The notes beneath the pieces are model-generated. The model had not been told where the DNA came from. It made no database searches and was given only the letters and a program-made list of their open reading frames with translations. This document shows positions 1-7,954 of a DNA stretch of 53,452 nucleotides, one piece after another. The DNA is taken from contig JAUSAZ010000137.1 of the NCBI GenBank assembly GCA_030652255.1, forward strand, positions 1 to 53,452. Reading direction: 5' to 3'. This DNA is from Myxococcales bacterium (GTDB taxonomy: Bacteria > Myxococcota_A > Polyangia > Polyangiales > Ga0077539). Made by a program: the position numbers and the translations under genes. Positions within the stretch are counted from its first letter, which is position 1. Each line of letters opens with the position of its first letter.

Positions 1-71
1 ATCGAGACGAAGCAGGCGCGCCGCCAAGCCGATGGTGAGTCGACGCGGTCGACGCGCCGACCTCGCTCAGC

Positions 72-840
72 GTGGCCGAGGCCCGGCGCACCTCATGCGT
101 CCGGCTTCTCCCGCGAGCCATTGATCCACACCTCTTGAGACGAATGATCGCCGAAGGACGACAGCAACAGGCCGCCGCAGCCGCGGCGGGGATGAGCGAG
201 CGGAGCGCGCGGACGTGGCAACGGGGGGCGCTCCCGTCGGAGACCAAGACACCCCGGACGTGGAGGACGCGCCCTGACCCGCTCGAGGGCGTCTTCGACG
301 AGGTCGTCGTGCCGTGGCTGGCCGACGACGCCGGGCGCGCGCTCGAGGCCCCCACGCTCCTGCTGGAGCCGCGCAAGCGCGACCCCTGTGCGCTTCGCCG
401 GCGACACCGTCCTGCGCACGCTCCAGCGGCGCGTCGAGCACTGGCGCACCCTGCACGGCCCCGCGCGTTCGGTGATCTTCCCCCAGGTGCATCCGCCAGG
501 GCGTGAGGCCGCCTTCGACTTCACCGACGCCTCCGACCTGGCGGTCACCCTCGGCGGGCAGGCGCTCGCGCACCTACTCTTCGTGATGGTGCTCCCCTTC
601 AGCGGGTGGCTCTGGGCCTGCGTCGCGGCGAGCGAGTCCTTCGAGGCCGTACTGCGGGGCATCCAGGACGCGCTCTGGGGGCTTGGGGGCGTGCCCGAGG
701 TGCTCCGCTCGGACAACCTCTCGGCGGCCACCCACGAGATGCCGCACTCCAAGGGGTGCACGGTGACGCGGCTCTACCGCGCCCTGCTCGTGGGACGCGA
801 CGAGCGCCGCACCGTCGTGGAAGCGCAGCAGCGCTTAATC
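72..840 (+). pseudogene. IS21-family transposase (IstA-like) remnant, frameshifted and truncated
   Basis: The first half (from about 72 to 380) reads in one frame and contains a helix-turn-helix-like stretch (AGMSERSARTWQRG) typical of the IstA N terminus. The second half (from about 388) continues one frame over with LRTLQRRVEHWR, then a DDE-like region with FDFTDASDL (first Asp) and VLRSDNLSAATHE (second Asp). The switch near 370-388 is a frameshift. Similarity stops after RLYRALL near 800, so the C-terminal third with the catalytic Glu, and the partner istB, are missing. I infer a dead insertion-sequence fragment inside the integrated element. The terminal inverted repeats are not visible. 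Bases 1-71 hold nothing I can name. Confidence 0.7.
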
Positions 841-876
841 CGCGCGGCTGAGCCGCCGAACGTTGCCGCTCGTTGG

Positions 877-898
877 ATCATATCATTCCACACTGATA
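877..898. promoter_or_regulatory. 22-bp operator-like palindrome upstream of the integration module
   Basis: CATATCA and TGATATG form a perfect 7-bp inverted repeat with an 8-nt spacer, in an AT-rich island within otherwise very GC-rich DNA. It ends 11 bp before the start codon at 910. A TTGGAT at 871 and the TGATAT of the right arm could serve as -35 and -10 elements, but their spacing is only 15 nt. The position suggests a binding site for a repressor of the three-gene unit, possibly the product of the gene at 910; that is inference. Confidence 0.5.
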
Positions 899-909
899 TG
901 GTCTAAACC

Positions 910-1710
910 ATGTCGCCGCCTGAGCAAGCCAACCTGCGCAAGGTTCAGCCGTTCCTGCTGGCCCGTGGCCTCGCTCAAGCGCTCGAGGAGACCGCCCGGT
1001 CGATGTCCTCGCCGATGATGCCTCGGGTGAGCCTCGCGGCGGCCGCGCGTGACCTGATCGCTCAGGGCCTCGCCTCGCTCGACGTCTCGCTGCGGTCCGG
1101 GACGCCCGTCGCGTGGCGGGCGCTCGACCCTCCCCGCCGATCGCGCCGCCGCGAAGCGGAAGCGACCGCGGCCGATGCGCGGGTCCGCGACGCCACCTAC
1201 GTCCAGATCTCGCCGCTGTCCCTCTCCGAGGAGATTATCGCGCGCCTCGAGAGCGTGCGGCGGCAGCTCTCCACCGCGACGGGCGCGAAGGTCTCGACCG
1301 TGAAGGTGCTGCGCGAGTCGCTGGCCCGTGGCCTCGACGCGCGCGAGCTGGCCCACGCCGGCGTCGAGGCGCTCCTACAAAAATACGCCCACGAGTTCCG
1401 CGCGGTCGGCGTCGTGGCGCCCGCGCATTTCACGGTCATCGCGTCGGGCGTGACCCAGAAGTACGCCCCACCCGCGGGCGGAGCCGATCCCTGGAGCCAG
1501 GCGCCGCGCGCGTCCGCGCCCAGCCGGAAGGCGCCCGCCGCCCCGAAGGATGCCCCGAAGGCCACGGCCGCCGGCCGACCCCGCGCGCGCGGCCATCGTC
1601 AGCAGGCCGCCGTTCGTCGGGAGCCCCCCGGCGACGGCGACGGCGACGACGGGCCACCATCGGCCGCCGGGGCGGCCCTGCCGGGCGCGATCGGAGGCCG
1701 CCGTGGCTGA
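910..1710 (+). CDS. Hypothetical protein with two ribbon-helix-helix-like segments
   Basis: A 266-residue protein I do not recognise. Two segments, around residues 35-60 and 100-145, each contain a hydrophobic run followed by a helix ending in a GL motif (RDLIAQGL and RESLARGLD), reminiscent of ribbon-helix-helix DNA-binding repeats. The last 90 residues are a low-complexity Ala/Pro/Arg tail. It begins 11 bp after a perfect palindrome and its last 8 nt overlap the next gene, so it heads the integrase operon. A role as autoregulator or plasmid/ICE-type accessory protein is a guess from context. A competing frame exists over 1113-1763, but this one has the promoter-proximal start and the overlap with the next gene. 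Confidence 0.6.
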   Translation: MSPPEQANLRKVQPFLLARGLAQALEETARSMSSPMMPRVSLAAAARDLIAQGLASLDVSLRSGTPVAWRALDPPRRSRRREAEATAADARVRDATYVQISPLSLSEEIIARLESVRRQLSTATGAKVSTVKVLRESLARGLDARELAHAGVEALLQKYAHEFRAVGVVAPAHFTVIASGVTQKYAPPAGGADPWSQAPRASAPSRKAPAAPKDAPKATAAGRPRARGHRQQAAVRREPPGDGDGDDGPPSAAGAALPGAIGGRRG

Positions 1711-2086
1711 CCTCGAACGACGCCACGACCCGACCTTCCTCGCGCGCCTGCTCGACGCGTTGATCGGTGCCTTCGCCGAGCGCGTCGCGGTGGCCCTCGA
1801 GCGGCTTCTCCGCGCCCGCGCCGCCGAGCGCGACGAAAGCTGGGGAACGGTCTCCCAGAAGACCCTTCCGGGTTGGATCCAGCCTGACGCTTACGTCGAG
1901 GCGTGCCGCTCGGGCGCGGTCGTCGGCGCGCGCCTCTGGCGTCGGCAATGGCTCGCCCCCCGCGAGGCGGTGCTCGCGTGGGTCGACGCGGAGAGCCGCG
2001 CGGCCGAGCCCGCCGTCGCGGCGGTCGACCCGATCGACGAGATTCTCGCTACCAACGGCTACACGAGCGCCGGGAAGGCGCGGTAA
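1703..2086 (+). CDS. Small DNA-binding, excisionase-like protein
   Basis: A 127-residue protein. The GTG start at 1703 overlaps the previous stop by 8 nt and has GGAGG 5 nt upstream, which decides this start over longer in-frame versions. Residues about 50-95 (LPGWIQPDAYVEAC, then GARLWRRQWLAPREAVLAWV) resemble the winged-helix fold of phage excisionases and AlpA/HTH_17 proteins, where an Arg-rich wing is followed by a Trp near the end of the last helix. It lies 11 bp before the integrase gene, the usual place for a recombination directionality factor. The N-terminal 45 residues look amphipathic. The excisionase assignment is inference. Confidence 0.6.
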   Translation: MADLERRHDPTFLARLLDALIGAFAERVAVALERLLRARAAERDESWGTVSQKTLPGWIQPDAYVEACRSGAVVGARLWRRQWLAPREAVLAWVDAESRAAEPAVAAVDPIDEILATNGYTSAGKAR

Positions 2087-2097
2087 GGATCTGCGAC

Positions 2098-3456
2098 ATG
2101 AGCCTCGCGAACACCACCGGGTCGCTCGAGTGGGTCGGCAGCCGGGACGACTCGAAGGACGAGGGCTACTGGCGCTGCCGCGTTCGCATCGACGGCAAGC
2201 GTGTGTGGATGCGCCTCCCGGCGACCCTCGGCCGCGACGATCGCGAGAAGGCCACGAAGGCCGCCCTCGGAATCGCCGAGCGGGCGCGCACCGGCAAGAT
2301 CACCCCGCTCTTGAAGCGGAAGGGCAGCGCGGGTCGCTCCCACGGCGGGGTGAAGAAGGGCGAGACGCTGCAGCAGTGGTCGGTCCGTTGGTTCGAAGCG
2401 CGCACGGCGCGTGGGCTCCGCGGCGGCCGCGCCGACATGGGGCGCTTCAAGAAGTGGATCACGCCGCGCCTCGGCAAGCTGGCCATGGTGGACATCACCA
2501 AGGTCGACATCGAGCGGTGGGTCGAGTGGATCGACGCCCAGGTGCAGGACGAGGAGCTCGCCTGGAAGACCGCGCAGAACGCGTGGGGTCTCGTGTCTCG
2601 CGCGATGCGCGACGCCTTCAAGTCGAAAAACCTCTCGCTCCGCTGCCGTGACAGCAACCCCTGCCTCGACGTCGAGCCGCCCGATCGGGGCACCCTCAAG
2701 AGCAAGCCGTACCTGTATCCCAACGAGTTCCTGCAGCTGGTGACCTGCGAGGCAATCCCCCTCGCGGTGCGCCGCGCCTACGCCCTCGCGATCTACCTGT
2801 ACCCGCGCGCCGGCGAGCTCGAGGTGCTCCAGTGGGAGTCCGTCGACCTCGAGCACGGGGTGATCTCACTGCACTGCGCGGTCGACCACAACACGCGGGA
2901 GGTGCGCGCGCCGAAGGGCAAGGCGCCGCGGGAGTTCGAGATCGAGCCCGAGCTGTTGCCGATGCTGAGGGCGATGCGCGCCGAGCGGCCGAAGGCGGCG
3001 CGTGTGTTCGAGCCGTGGCCCCTCGACAAGGACCGCGCCGACGAGCTCCGCGCCAACCTGCAGGTGGCGGGCGTCGCGCGCACCGCCCTCTTCGCCTCCG
3101 ACGCCACCCGCCGGAACCTCACCTACCACGACCTCCGCGCGACCGGCGCAACCTGGGCGGCCATCCGCGGCGACCAGCCCCTGCGCATCATGCACCGGGC
3201 GGGGCACAAGCACCTCACGACGACGATGATGTACGTCCGCGAGGCCGAGAATCTCCGCGTCGGATTCGGGCAGGTGTTCCCGCCGCTGCCGACGGTCCTC
3301 ATCGAGGGAGGCGGGGGGTCGTCCGCCGCAGCTGATCCCTCAGAAGACCCTCACCCCCGGTCCCAGAGTCGGTCCCAAAGCAAAACGGGCCTCGCGAAAA
3401 AGACCTCGGTTTCCGCTGAAATTGTTGTTCGGGGTGAGGGATTCGAACCCCCGTAG
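2098..3456 (+). CDS. int: Tyrosine-recombinase integrase whose 3' end lies inside tRNA-Gln
   Basis: A 452-residue site-specific recombinase that would insert and excise the element at the tRNA gene. The catalytic set is visible: Arg237 (YPRAGE), His344 and Arg347 (HDLR), His370 (AGHKH) and nucleophile Tyr379 (MMYVRE). The N-terminal 60 residues look like an arm-binding domain and residues about 90-190 like a SAM-like core-binding domain. The ATG at 2098 has AAGGA 8 nt upstream and follows the excisionase-like gene by 11 bp. The frame runs about 70 codons past the Tyr, and the last nine residues (VRGEGFEPP) are encoded by antisense tRNA-Gln sequence. The C terminus therefore probably depends on the integrated state. 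Confidence 0.93.
   Translation: MSLANTTGSLEWVGSRDDSKDEGYWRCRVRIDGKRVWMRLPATLGRDDREKATKAALGIAERARTGKITPLLKRKGSAGRSHGGVKKGETLQQWSVRWFEARTARGLRGGRADMGRFKKWITPRLGKLAMVDITKVDIERWVEWIDAQVQDEELAWKTAQNAWGLVSRAMRDAFKSKNLSLRCRDSNPCLDVEPPDRGTLKSKPYLYPNEFLQLVTCEAIPLAVRRAYALAIYLYPRAGELEVLQWESVDLEHGVISLHCAVDHNTREVRAPKGKAPREFEIEPELLPMLRAMRAERPKAARVFEPWPLDKDRADELRANLQVAGVARTALFASDATRRNLTYHDLRATGATWAAIRGDQPLRIMHRAGHKHLTTTMMYVREAENLRVGFGQVFPPLPTVLIEGGGGSSAAADPSEDPHPRSQSRSQSKTGLAKKTSVSAEIVVRGEGFEPP
3428..3456. other. Probable attachment-site junction (att) at the tRNA-Gln 3' end
   Basis: The integrase frame at 2098 points toward the tRNA gene and ends within it. The tRNA lies on the opposite strand with its 3' end facing the element. 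This is the classic geometry of tRNA-targeted tyrosine integrases. The exact core is unknown because the other end of the element is left of position 1; it should be a direct repeat of some of the bases from about 3428 rightward. Confidence 0.6.
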
Positions 3457-3498
3457 CGGGTACCAAAAACCCGCGTCCTGCCATTAGACGAACCCCGA
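3428..3498 (-). tRNA. tRNA-Gln, anticodon UUG
   Basis: Read on the minus strand, the acceptor strands TCGGGGT and ACCCCGA pair over 7 bp. The D-arm is GTC/GAC. The anticodon arm CGGGT-TTTTGGT-ACCCG gives anticodon TTG (Gln), and the T-arm is GGGGG-TTCGAAT-CCCTC with one G-U pair. CCA is not encoded. The gene is complete although 29 nt at its 3' end also serve as the end of the integrase frame, as expected for an element that reconstitutes the tRNA on insertion. Confidence 0.95.
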
Positions 3499-3522
3499 TC
3501 AGGCTCCTGTACGCGCCGCAAG

Positions 3523-3552
3523 ACCCTACCCCACGCCCTCTCCCGCCGACAA
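3523..3552 (-). promoter_or_regulatory. Predicted promoter of tRNA-Gln
   Basis: On the minus strand TTGTCG (3552-3547) and TAGGGT (3528-3523) are separated by 18 nt and lie 25 nt before the tRNA 5' end. The match to the sigma-70 consensus is moderate. Confidence 0.35.
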
Positions 3553-3587
3553 CCCCCCGCGCGCGGTGGTAGCGTCCGCGCCCCCCT

Positions 3588-4898
3588 ATGGCACGCACCA
3601 CCCCCGAGCTCATCGCCGCCAAGCGCGACGGCCACGCCCTCTCCTCCGACGACATCGCGCAGCTCATCGCGGGCTTCGTCCGGGGCGACGTCGCCGACTA
3701 CCAGATGACCGCCTTCGCGATGGCCGTCTTCTTCCGCGGCATGTCCCCCGAGGAGACCGTCGCCCTCACCCTCGCCATGCGCGACTCGGGCACCGTCGTC
3801 GACCTCTCCGACATCCCCGCGCGCAAGGTCGACAAGCACTCCACCGGCGGCGTCGGCGACAAGGTCTCCCTCGCCCTCGCCCCCATGGTCGCCGCGTGCG
3901 GCGTCGCGGTCCCGATGATCTCCGGCCGCGGCCTCGGCCACACCGGCGGCACCCTCGACAAGCTCGAGGCCATCCCCGGCTTCTCCGTCGACCTCTCCAT
4001 CGCGCGCTTCCGCGAGCTCGTGCGCGACGTCGGCACCTGCATGATCGGCCAGACCGCCGAGCTCGCCCCCGCCGACAAGCGCCTCTACGCCCTGCGCGAC
4101 GTCACCGCCACGGTCGAGTCCATCCCCCTCATCGTCGCGAGCATCCTCTCCAAGAAGCTCGCCGAGGGCATCGACGGGCTCGTGCTCGACGTGAAGTTCG
4201 GCAGCGGCGCCTTCATGAAGACCCCGGAGCAGGCCCGCGCCCTCGCCCGCAACCTCGTCGACGTCGCCCGCGGCGGCGGAAAGGACTGCGTCGCCTGGCT
4301 CACCCGCATGGACCGCCCGCTCGGCCGCACCGTCGGCAACGCCCTCGAGACCATCGAGGCCTTCGAGCTGCTCCACGGGCGCGGACCCGACGACCTCCGC
4401 GAGGTCACCCTCACCCTCGGCGCCTCGATGCTCGTCATGGGCCGCGTCGCCGCCGACGAGGCCGTCGCCCGCGCCATGCTCCTCGCCGCCGTCGCCGACG
4501 GCAGCGCCGCGAAGGTCGCCCGCGCCATGGTCGCCGCGCAGGGCGGTGACCCCCGCGCCGTCGACGACCCGGCGGTCTTCCCCGCGGCCCCGCTGCGCGT
4601 CCCCTTCCGCGCCGCCGCCACCGGCACCCTCCTCACCATCGACACCCACGCCGTCGGCATCGCGGGCGTGGAGATGGGCGCCGGCCGCGCGCGCACCACC
4701 GACACCATCGACCCCGCGGTGGGCTTCGTCTTCGAGCGCAACGTCGGCGACAAGGTGTCCACCGGCGACGCCATCGCGTGGGTGCACGCCCGCGACGAGG
4801 CCAGCGCCGCCCGCGCCATCGAGCGCCTCACCCGCGCGGTGGGCGTCGGCGAGGGGGCGGCCGAGGAGGTCCCGCTGGTGCTGGAGCGCGTGGGCTGA
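3588..4898 (+). CDS. deoA: Thymidine / pyrimidine-nucleoside phosphorylase
   Basis: A 436-residue cytosolic enzyme that splits thymidine or uridine with phosphate to the base and (deoxy)ribose 1-phosphate in nucleoside salvage. The family phosphate-binding loop KHSTGGVGDK is at residues 83-92 and the signature SGRGLGHTGGT at 112-122. A C-terminal PYNP-like domain (residues about 340-430) is present and the length is normal. It starts 90 bp after the tRNA-Gln 5' end and is the first ordinary chromosomal gene beyond the integrated element. It converges with the next gene, the two stop codons being 3 bp apart. No other deo genes are nearby. Confidence 0.94.
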   Translation: MARTTPELIAAKRDGHALSSDDIAQLIAGFVRGDVADYQMTAFAMAVFFRGMSPEETVALTLAMRDSGTVVDLSDIPARKVDKHSTGGVGDKVSLALAPMVAACGVAVPMISGRGLGHTGGTLDKLEAIPGFSVDLSIARFRELVRDVGTCMIGQTAELAPADKRLYALRDVTATVESIPLIVASILSKKLAEGIDGLVLDVKFGSGAFMKTPEQARALARNLVDVARGGGKDCVAWLTRMDRPLGRTVGNALETIEAFELLHGRGPDDLREVTLTLGASMLVMGRVAADEAVARAMLLAAVADGSAAKVARAMVAAQGGDPRAVDDPAVFPAAPLRVPFRAAATGTLLTIDTHAVGIAGVEMGAGRARTTDTIDPAVGFVFERNVGDKVSTGDAIAWVHARDEASAARAIERLTRAVGVGEGAAEEVPLVLERVG

Positions 4899-4901
4899 GG
4901 G

Positions 4902-5954
4902 TCAGCGCGGGGCGTCGACGGGGGCGCCCGCGTCGCCCGTCATCGGGTTGACGACGGTGCCGCAGAAGGCCCCGCGGCGCACCGCGGAGGCGGCGGTGAT
5001 GGTGGCGTCGAAGAGGCACACGGTGCCCTCGGCGCGGCAGTCGAGGTCCGACGCGCAGCGACGGCGACACTGCGACTGGTAGCACTCGAAGAGCTCGGGC
5101 AGCTCGCCCGGACCCACGCACTGGCTCGCCATGCGGCACGACAGCGGGCGCGGCGGCGCGGCGCCCACCACGAAGCCCTGCGCCACGCTGGTGGCCACCA
5201 CCGCGCCCTGGTTGATCGCGTACACGAACCACCAGTACGCGCCGGGGGTCATGGTGTCGCGGCCCCAGGCGGGGCCGAGGGTTCCGTCGCGGCTCACGCC
5301 CTGGCGGCCGAAGCGAACGGGCACGGTGCCGTCCACCGCGCGGTTGTCGCCGGGGGTGTTGCCAGGCTCCGCCGTCGACCACGCCCACACCACGTCGCGG
5401 TGGTTGGTGATGCGCCCGCTGATGGGGTCGAAGGCCGGCGGCTGCGAGGTGACCATCACCACCGTCACCGCCCCCGCCACCCCCCGCAGCGGCTGCCACT
5501 GGAACGAAAACCCCGACGTCGCCAGAAGCTCCGTGTCGAGGCGCGGCGACTCCAGCGCGATGCGCGCCTCCACCGCCGGAAACACCGCCCGCGCCGGGGG
5601 CTGGAACGAGCAGCTCCCCTGGCCGTCGGGCGTCTGCACGGAGAGGTCGCAGCGCGCGTCGGGGTAACACTGCCCCTCGATCGGGGCCTCCGGGTCGCAG
5701 CGCCCCGACGGCGGCACGCACAGGTTCGCGAAGGCCGTCCCGACCCTGCCGCAGACCTCGTTGCGCGCGAGGCAGTCCGCCGTGCGCACGCACGGCTGCC
5801 GTGCTGTGGGCGCAGCGCCCGCGTCCTGGGTCTCGCCGTCGCGCCCCAACGACGCCGCCGCGTTGTCGGCGCACGCATGAAGCGACGTCGCTGCGACGCC
5901 CGTGAGCGTGAGAGACAGCAGCAGCCCGATCGAGCGTCGTGAGGGAGGGGTCAT
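4902..5954 (-). CDS. Secreted cysteine-rich surface protein, possible lipoprotein
   Basis: A 350-residue protein with a cleavable N terminus (RRS, then a hydrophobic run to SLHAC around residue 27). The lipobox is imperfect because His occupies the -2 position. A Gln/Asp/Ala/Gly linker leads into two Cys-rich modules (CVRTADCLARNEVCG near 55 and CASDLDCRAEGTVC near 305) of the type repeated in myxobacterial surface proteins. They flank a beta-rich middle with W-containing strands (GAYWWFVYAINQG). The ATG overlaps the stop of the upstream gene as ATGA, so the two are co-translated. No enzyme motif is seen; substrate and function are unknown. Confidence 0.8.
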   Translation of the reverse strand: MTPPSRRSIGLLLSLTLTGVAATSLHACADNAAASLGRDGETQDAGAAPTARQPCVRTADCLARNEVCGRVGTAFANLCVPPSGRCDPEAPIEGQCYPDARCDLSVQTPDGQGSCSFQPPARAVFPAVEARIALESPRLDTELLATSGFSFQWQPLRGVAGAVTVVMVTSQPPAFDPISGRITNHRDVVWAWSTAEPGNTPGDNRAVDGTVPVRFGRQGVSRDGTLGPAWGRDTMTPGAYWWFVYAINQGAVVATSVAQGFVVGAAPPRPLSCRMASQCVGPGELPELFECYQSQCRRRCASDLDCRAEGTVCLFDATITAASAVRRGAFCGTVVNPMTGDAGAPVDAPR

Positions 5955-7261
5955 GGGTCTACTCCAAGTCCGATGAGCAGACCGAGTTGCAGGAGGGATG
6001 CCGACTCCGTGGAGATGGGCGCCGCCCCCAGGTAGCTGAACTGCCTCCCGCGCGATCCGACCGACGGCAGCCACATGGCGCGCAGGCCCGCGAAGACCGT
6101 CCACGGGCCCGCGAAGCGCACGCTGGCGAGCACGTCGCCCATCAGCCCGAGCCGCGACGAGGCCTCGGAGAGCAGGGCGTTGTTGTCGCGGCGCTCCTCG
6201 GTGCGGGCGGCGAGCACCCCGGAGAGGATGCCCGTCAGCCGCAGCCGGTCGCCTGTGCCGCCAGGGGCCACCGTGACTCCGGCGCCCAGCTCCAGGAGCC
6301 CGTAGCTGGCGCGCGTGTCGCCGTCGGGGACCACCCGCGTGGTGGGCCCGACGAGCTCGGTCTCGCGGCGGTAGCTCCCGTACGCCGCCCCGAGGTGCAC
6401 GAGGCCCCGGAGGCAGGTGTCGCCCAGGGGGCAGGTGTCGCCGGTGGTCTCGCTGCGCGTCGGGACGTCGACGGCGATCATCGCGCCCGGTCCATCGCCG
6501 TGGAGCACCCCGATGAGCGCGCCGAGGCGGAGCGAGACGCTGCCCAGGAGGTGGCCGGGGTAGCGCGCGTGCACGTCGATGCTGCGCGCGGGATCGGTCA
6601 TGGAGACGGTCATCGGTGCGAGGCCGAAGCCGGGGGTGCGCGCGGTGAGCCCGACGGCGCCCGGGTCGGCGGCGAGGGAGAGCACGCACCAGTGCGATCC
6701 GCGGGCGGGGTGTTCTCCAGCGCAGGTTCCGCGGACGACCTCGACCTCGCGCTCGCTGCGGGCGTCGGGGCGCAGCTCGACCTCGCGCAGGCCGAGGGCA
6801 GGGAGCTCGCGGCGGGTGTCCGCCCGCTCGACCTCGGTGGAGAGCGACACGTCGCGGGCGCGCGGCAGCAGGGTGATGCGCACCTGGCGCGGCCCCGTAC
6901 CCGCCGCGGGGAGCCGCGCCTCGCAGCCGAAGTAGCGTCGCGAGCCGAGGCCGTCGACGCGCACGGTGTACTCGCCCGCGGCGGGGAGCGCGATGAAGCG
7001 GCGGATGGGCGCGCCGGCCTCGTCGTCCTCGCGGACGCGGGTGGGGAGCGCGCCGTCGGGGCCGTAGGCGACGGGGACGAGCGCGCCGACGTCGCCGGGC
7101 GAGAGCCGCTCGCCGGAGAGGCCGTCGACGTAGTCGAAGACGTGCTCGGTGCCCGTGGCGGCCTGCGCCTCGGCGCTCACGGGCGCGAGGACACGCGCCG
7201 ACGGATCGGTGGCGGGGACGAGCTCGATGGCGCAGTGAAGCTGGGCGAGGAGGAGGAGCAC
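5951..7261 (-). CDS. Outer-membrane beta-barrel-like protein with shortened signal peptide
   Basis: A 436-residue unknown protein. The N-terminal half looks like an extracellular beta-domain (EYTVRVDGLGSRRYFGCEA). The C-terminal 200 residues alternate hydrophobic strands (LLELGAGVTVAPG, WTVFAGLRAMW, SASLLQLGLLIGLGVDP), suggesting an outer-membrane barrel. The only usable start is GTG at 7261, which leaves just LLLLAQLHC as signal sequence. Reading upstream in frame gives Ile-Ala-Ala and then the stop of the foreign-looking gene at 7271. The positively charged n-region seems lost, so export may be impaired. It is coupled by ATGA to the next gene. Confidence 0.7.
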   Translation of the reverse strand: MLLLLAQLHCAIELVPATDPSARVLAPVSAEAQAATGTEHVFDYVDGLSGERLSPGDVGALVPVAYGPDGALPTRVREDDEAGAPIRRFIALPAAGEYTVRVDGLGSRRYFGCEARLPAAGTGPRQVRITLLPRARDVSLSTEVERADTRRELPALGLREVELRPDARSEREVEVVRGTCAGEHPARGSHWCVLSLAADPGAVGLTARTPGFGLAPMTVSMTDPARSIDVHARYPGHLLGSVSLRLGALIGVLHGDGPGAMIAVDVPTRSETTGDTCPLGDTCLRGLVHLGAAYGSYRRETELVGPTTRVVPDGDTRASYGLLELGAGVTVAPGGTGDRLRLTGILSGVLAARTEERRDNNALLSEASSRLGLMGDVLASVRFAGPWTVFAGLRAMWLPSVGSRGRQFSYLGAAPISTESASLLQLGLLIGLGVDP

Positions 7262-7270
7262 GGCGGCGAT

Positions 7271-7942
7271 CTAGGCACCTGACGGGAGTGGAGATTCCCG
7301 ACGAAGCCCGGTAAGGGTCACCTGTTCATCGGAGAACTTCCCAAAGCCCTTCACGGAGAGCAACAAGCCGGCGCTATCGAGAATCACGTAGGACATGCCC
7401 GTTTGATCAAAAGCAGCGTTTCCCGGGAAATCCACTCGTCGAATCGGGAGGCGCACCTCCTGTCCGACCGCGGCGTCGCCGATCTTCTTCTGATCGTCCG
7501 CGGACACAGAGACCACCACGTCTCCTTTCGAGAAAGCGAGAACCTCGGACACACGCAATCGTGCCTCGACCGGTTTCGTGGCCTGCTCGCGAAACACCTG
7601 AAGGGACTCCTTGAAGGTCGGGAGCGTCACGAAATTCTCCAGGAGCCATTGTTCCAATGACTCCGGCGACGTGAGCGTCTCCGGCCGATCTCCGAGCACT
7701 GTCACGCTGGCTCCCTCCAACAAGAAAGTCAGCATGGCGATACCACTCTGCGGGCGATACTCCGGGAACACCCGAAGACTGACCCGTCTTGGATCGCGGC
7801 TCCGCTGAACCCGTGCCGAGATCCCAGGGGTCTCCAGGCCCTGCGCGAGTTCTTCGATCACTCGCAGGTATGCCTTCGACTGGCTCGTGTCTTCTTCGCC
7901 CTCCACCTTGACAGCGTCCCTGACCTTTTCGACGAACGACAT
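7271..7942 (-). CDS. Hypothetical protein paired with EEP nuclease-like gene
   Basis: A 223-residue protein that I do not recognise. It has no signal peptide or membrane segment, a charged N-terminal helix (MSFVEKVRDAVKVEGEED) and a beta-rich C-terminal half (RLPIRRVDFPG, then YVILDSAGLLLSVKGFGKF). GAGGAG lies 8 nt before the ATG and overlaps the stop of the upstream gene at 7955, so the two are translationally coupled. Base composition is clearly less GC-rich than the rest of the window, with many A/T third positions, which points to horizontal acquisition together with the EEP gene. It could be a partner, immunity or regulatory subunit; nothing in the sequence decides this. Confidence 0.75.
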   Translation of the reverse strand: MSFVEKVRDAVKVEGEEDTSQSKAYLRVIEELAQGLETPGISARVQRSRDPRRVSLRVFPEYRPQSGIAMLTFLLEGASVTVLGDRPETLTSPESLEQWLLENFVTLPTFKESLQVFREQATKPVEARLRVSEVLAFSKGDVVVSVSADDQKKIGDAAVGQEVRLPIRRVDFPGNAAFDQTGMSYVILDSAGLLLSVKGFGKFSDEQVTLTGLRRESPLPSGA

Positions 7943-7954
7943 ATGCTGCTCTCC

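Noticed and set aside
1..3456. Complete prophage
   Set aside because: Only the integrase end is in the window; no structural, replication or lysis genes are visible, so the element type cannot be told.
3351..4787. 478-residue frame antisense to deoA
   Set aside because: Gly/Asp/Glu/Ala-rich composition is the shadow of high-GC deoA codons; deoA has all family motifs.
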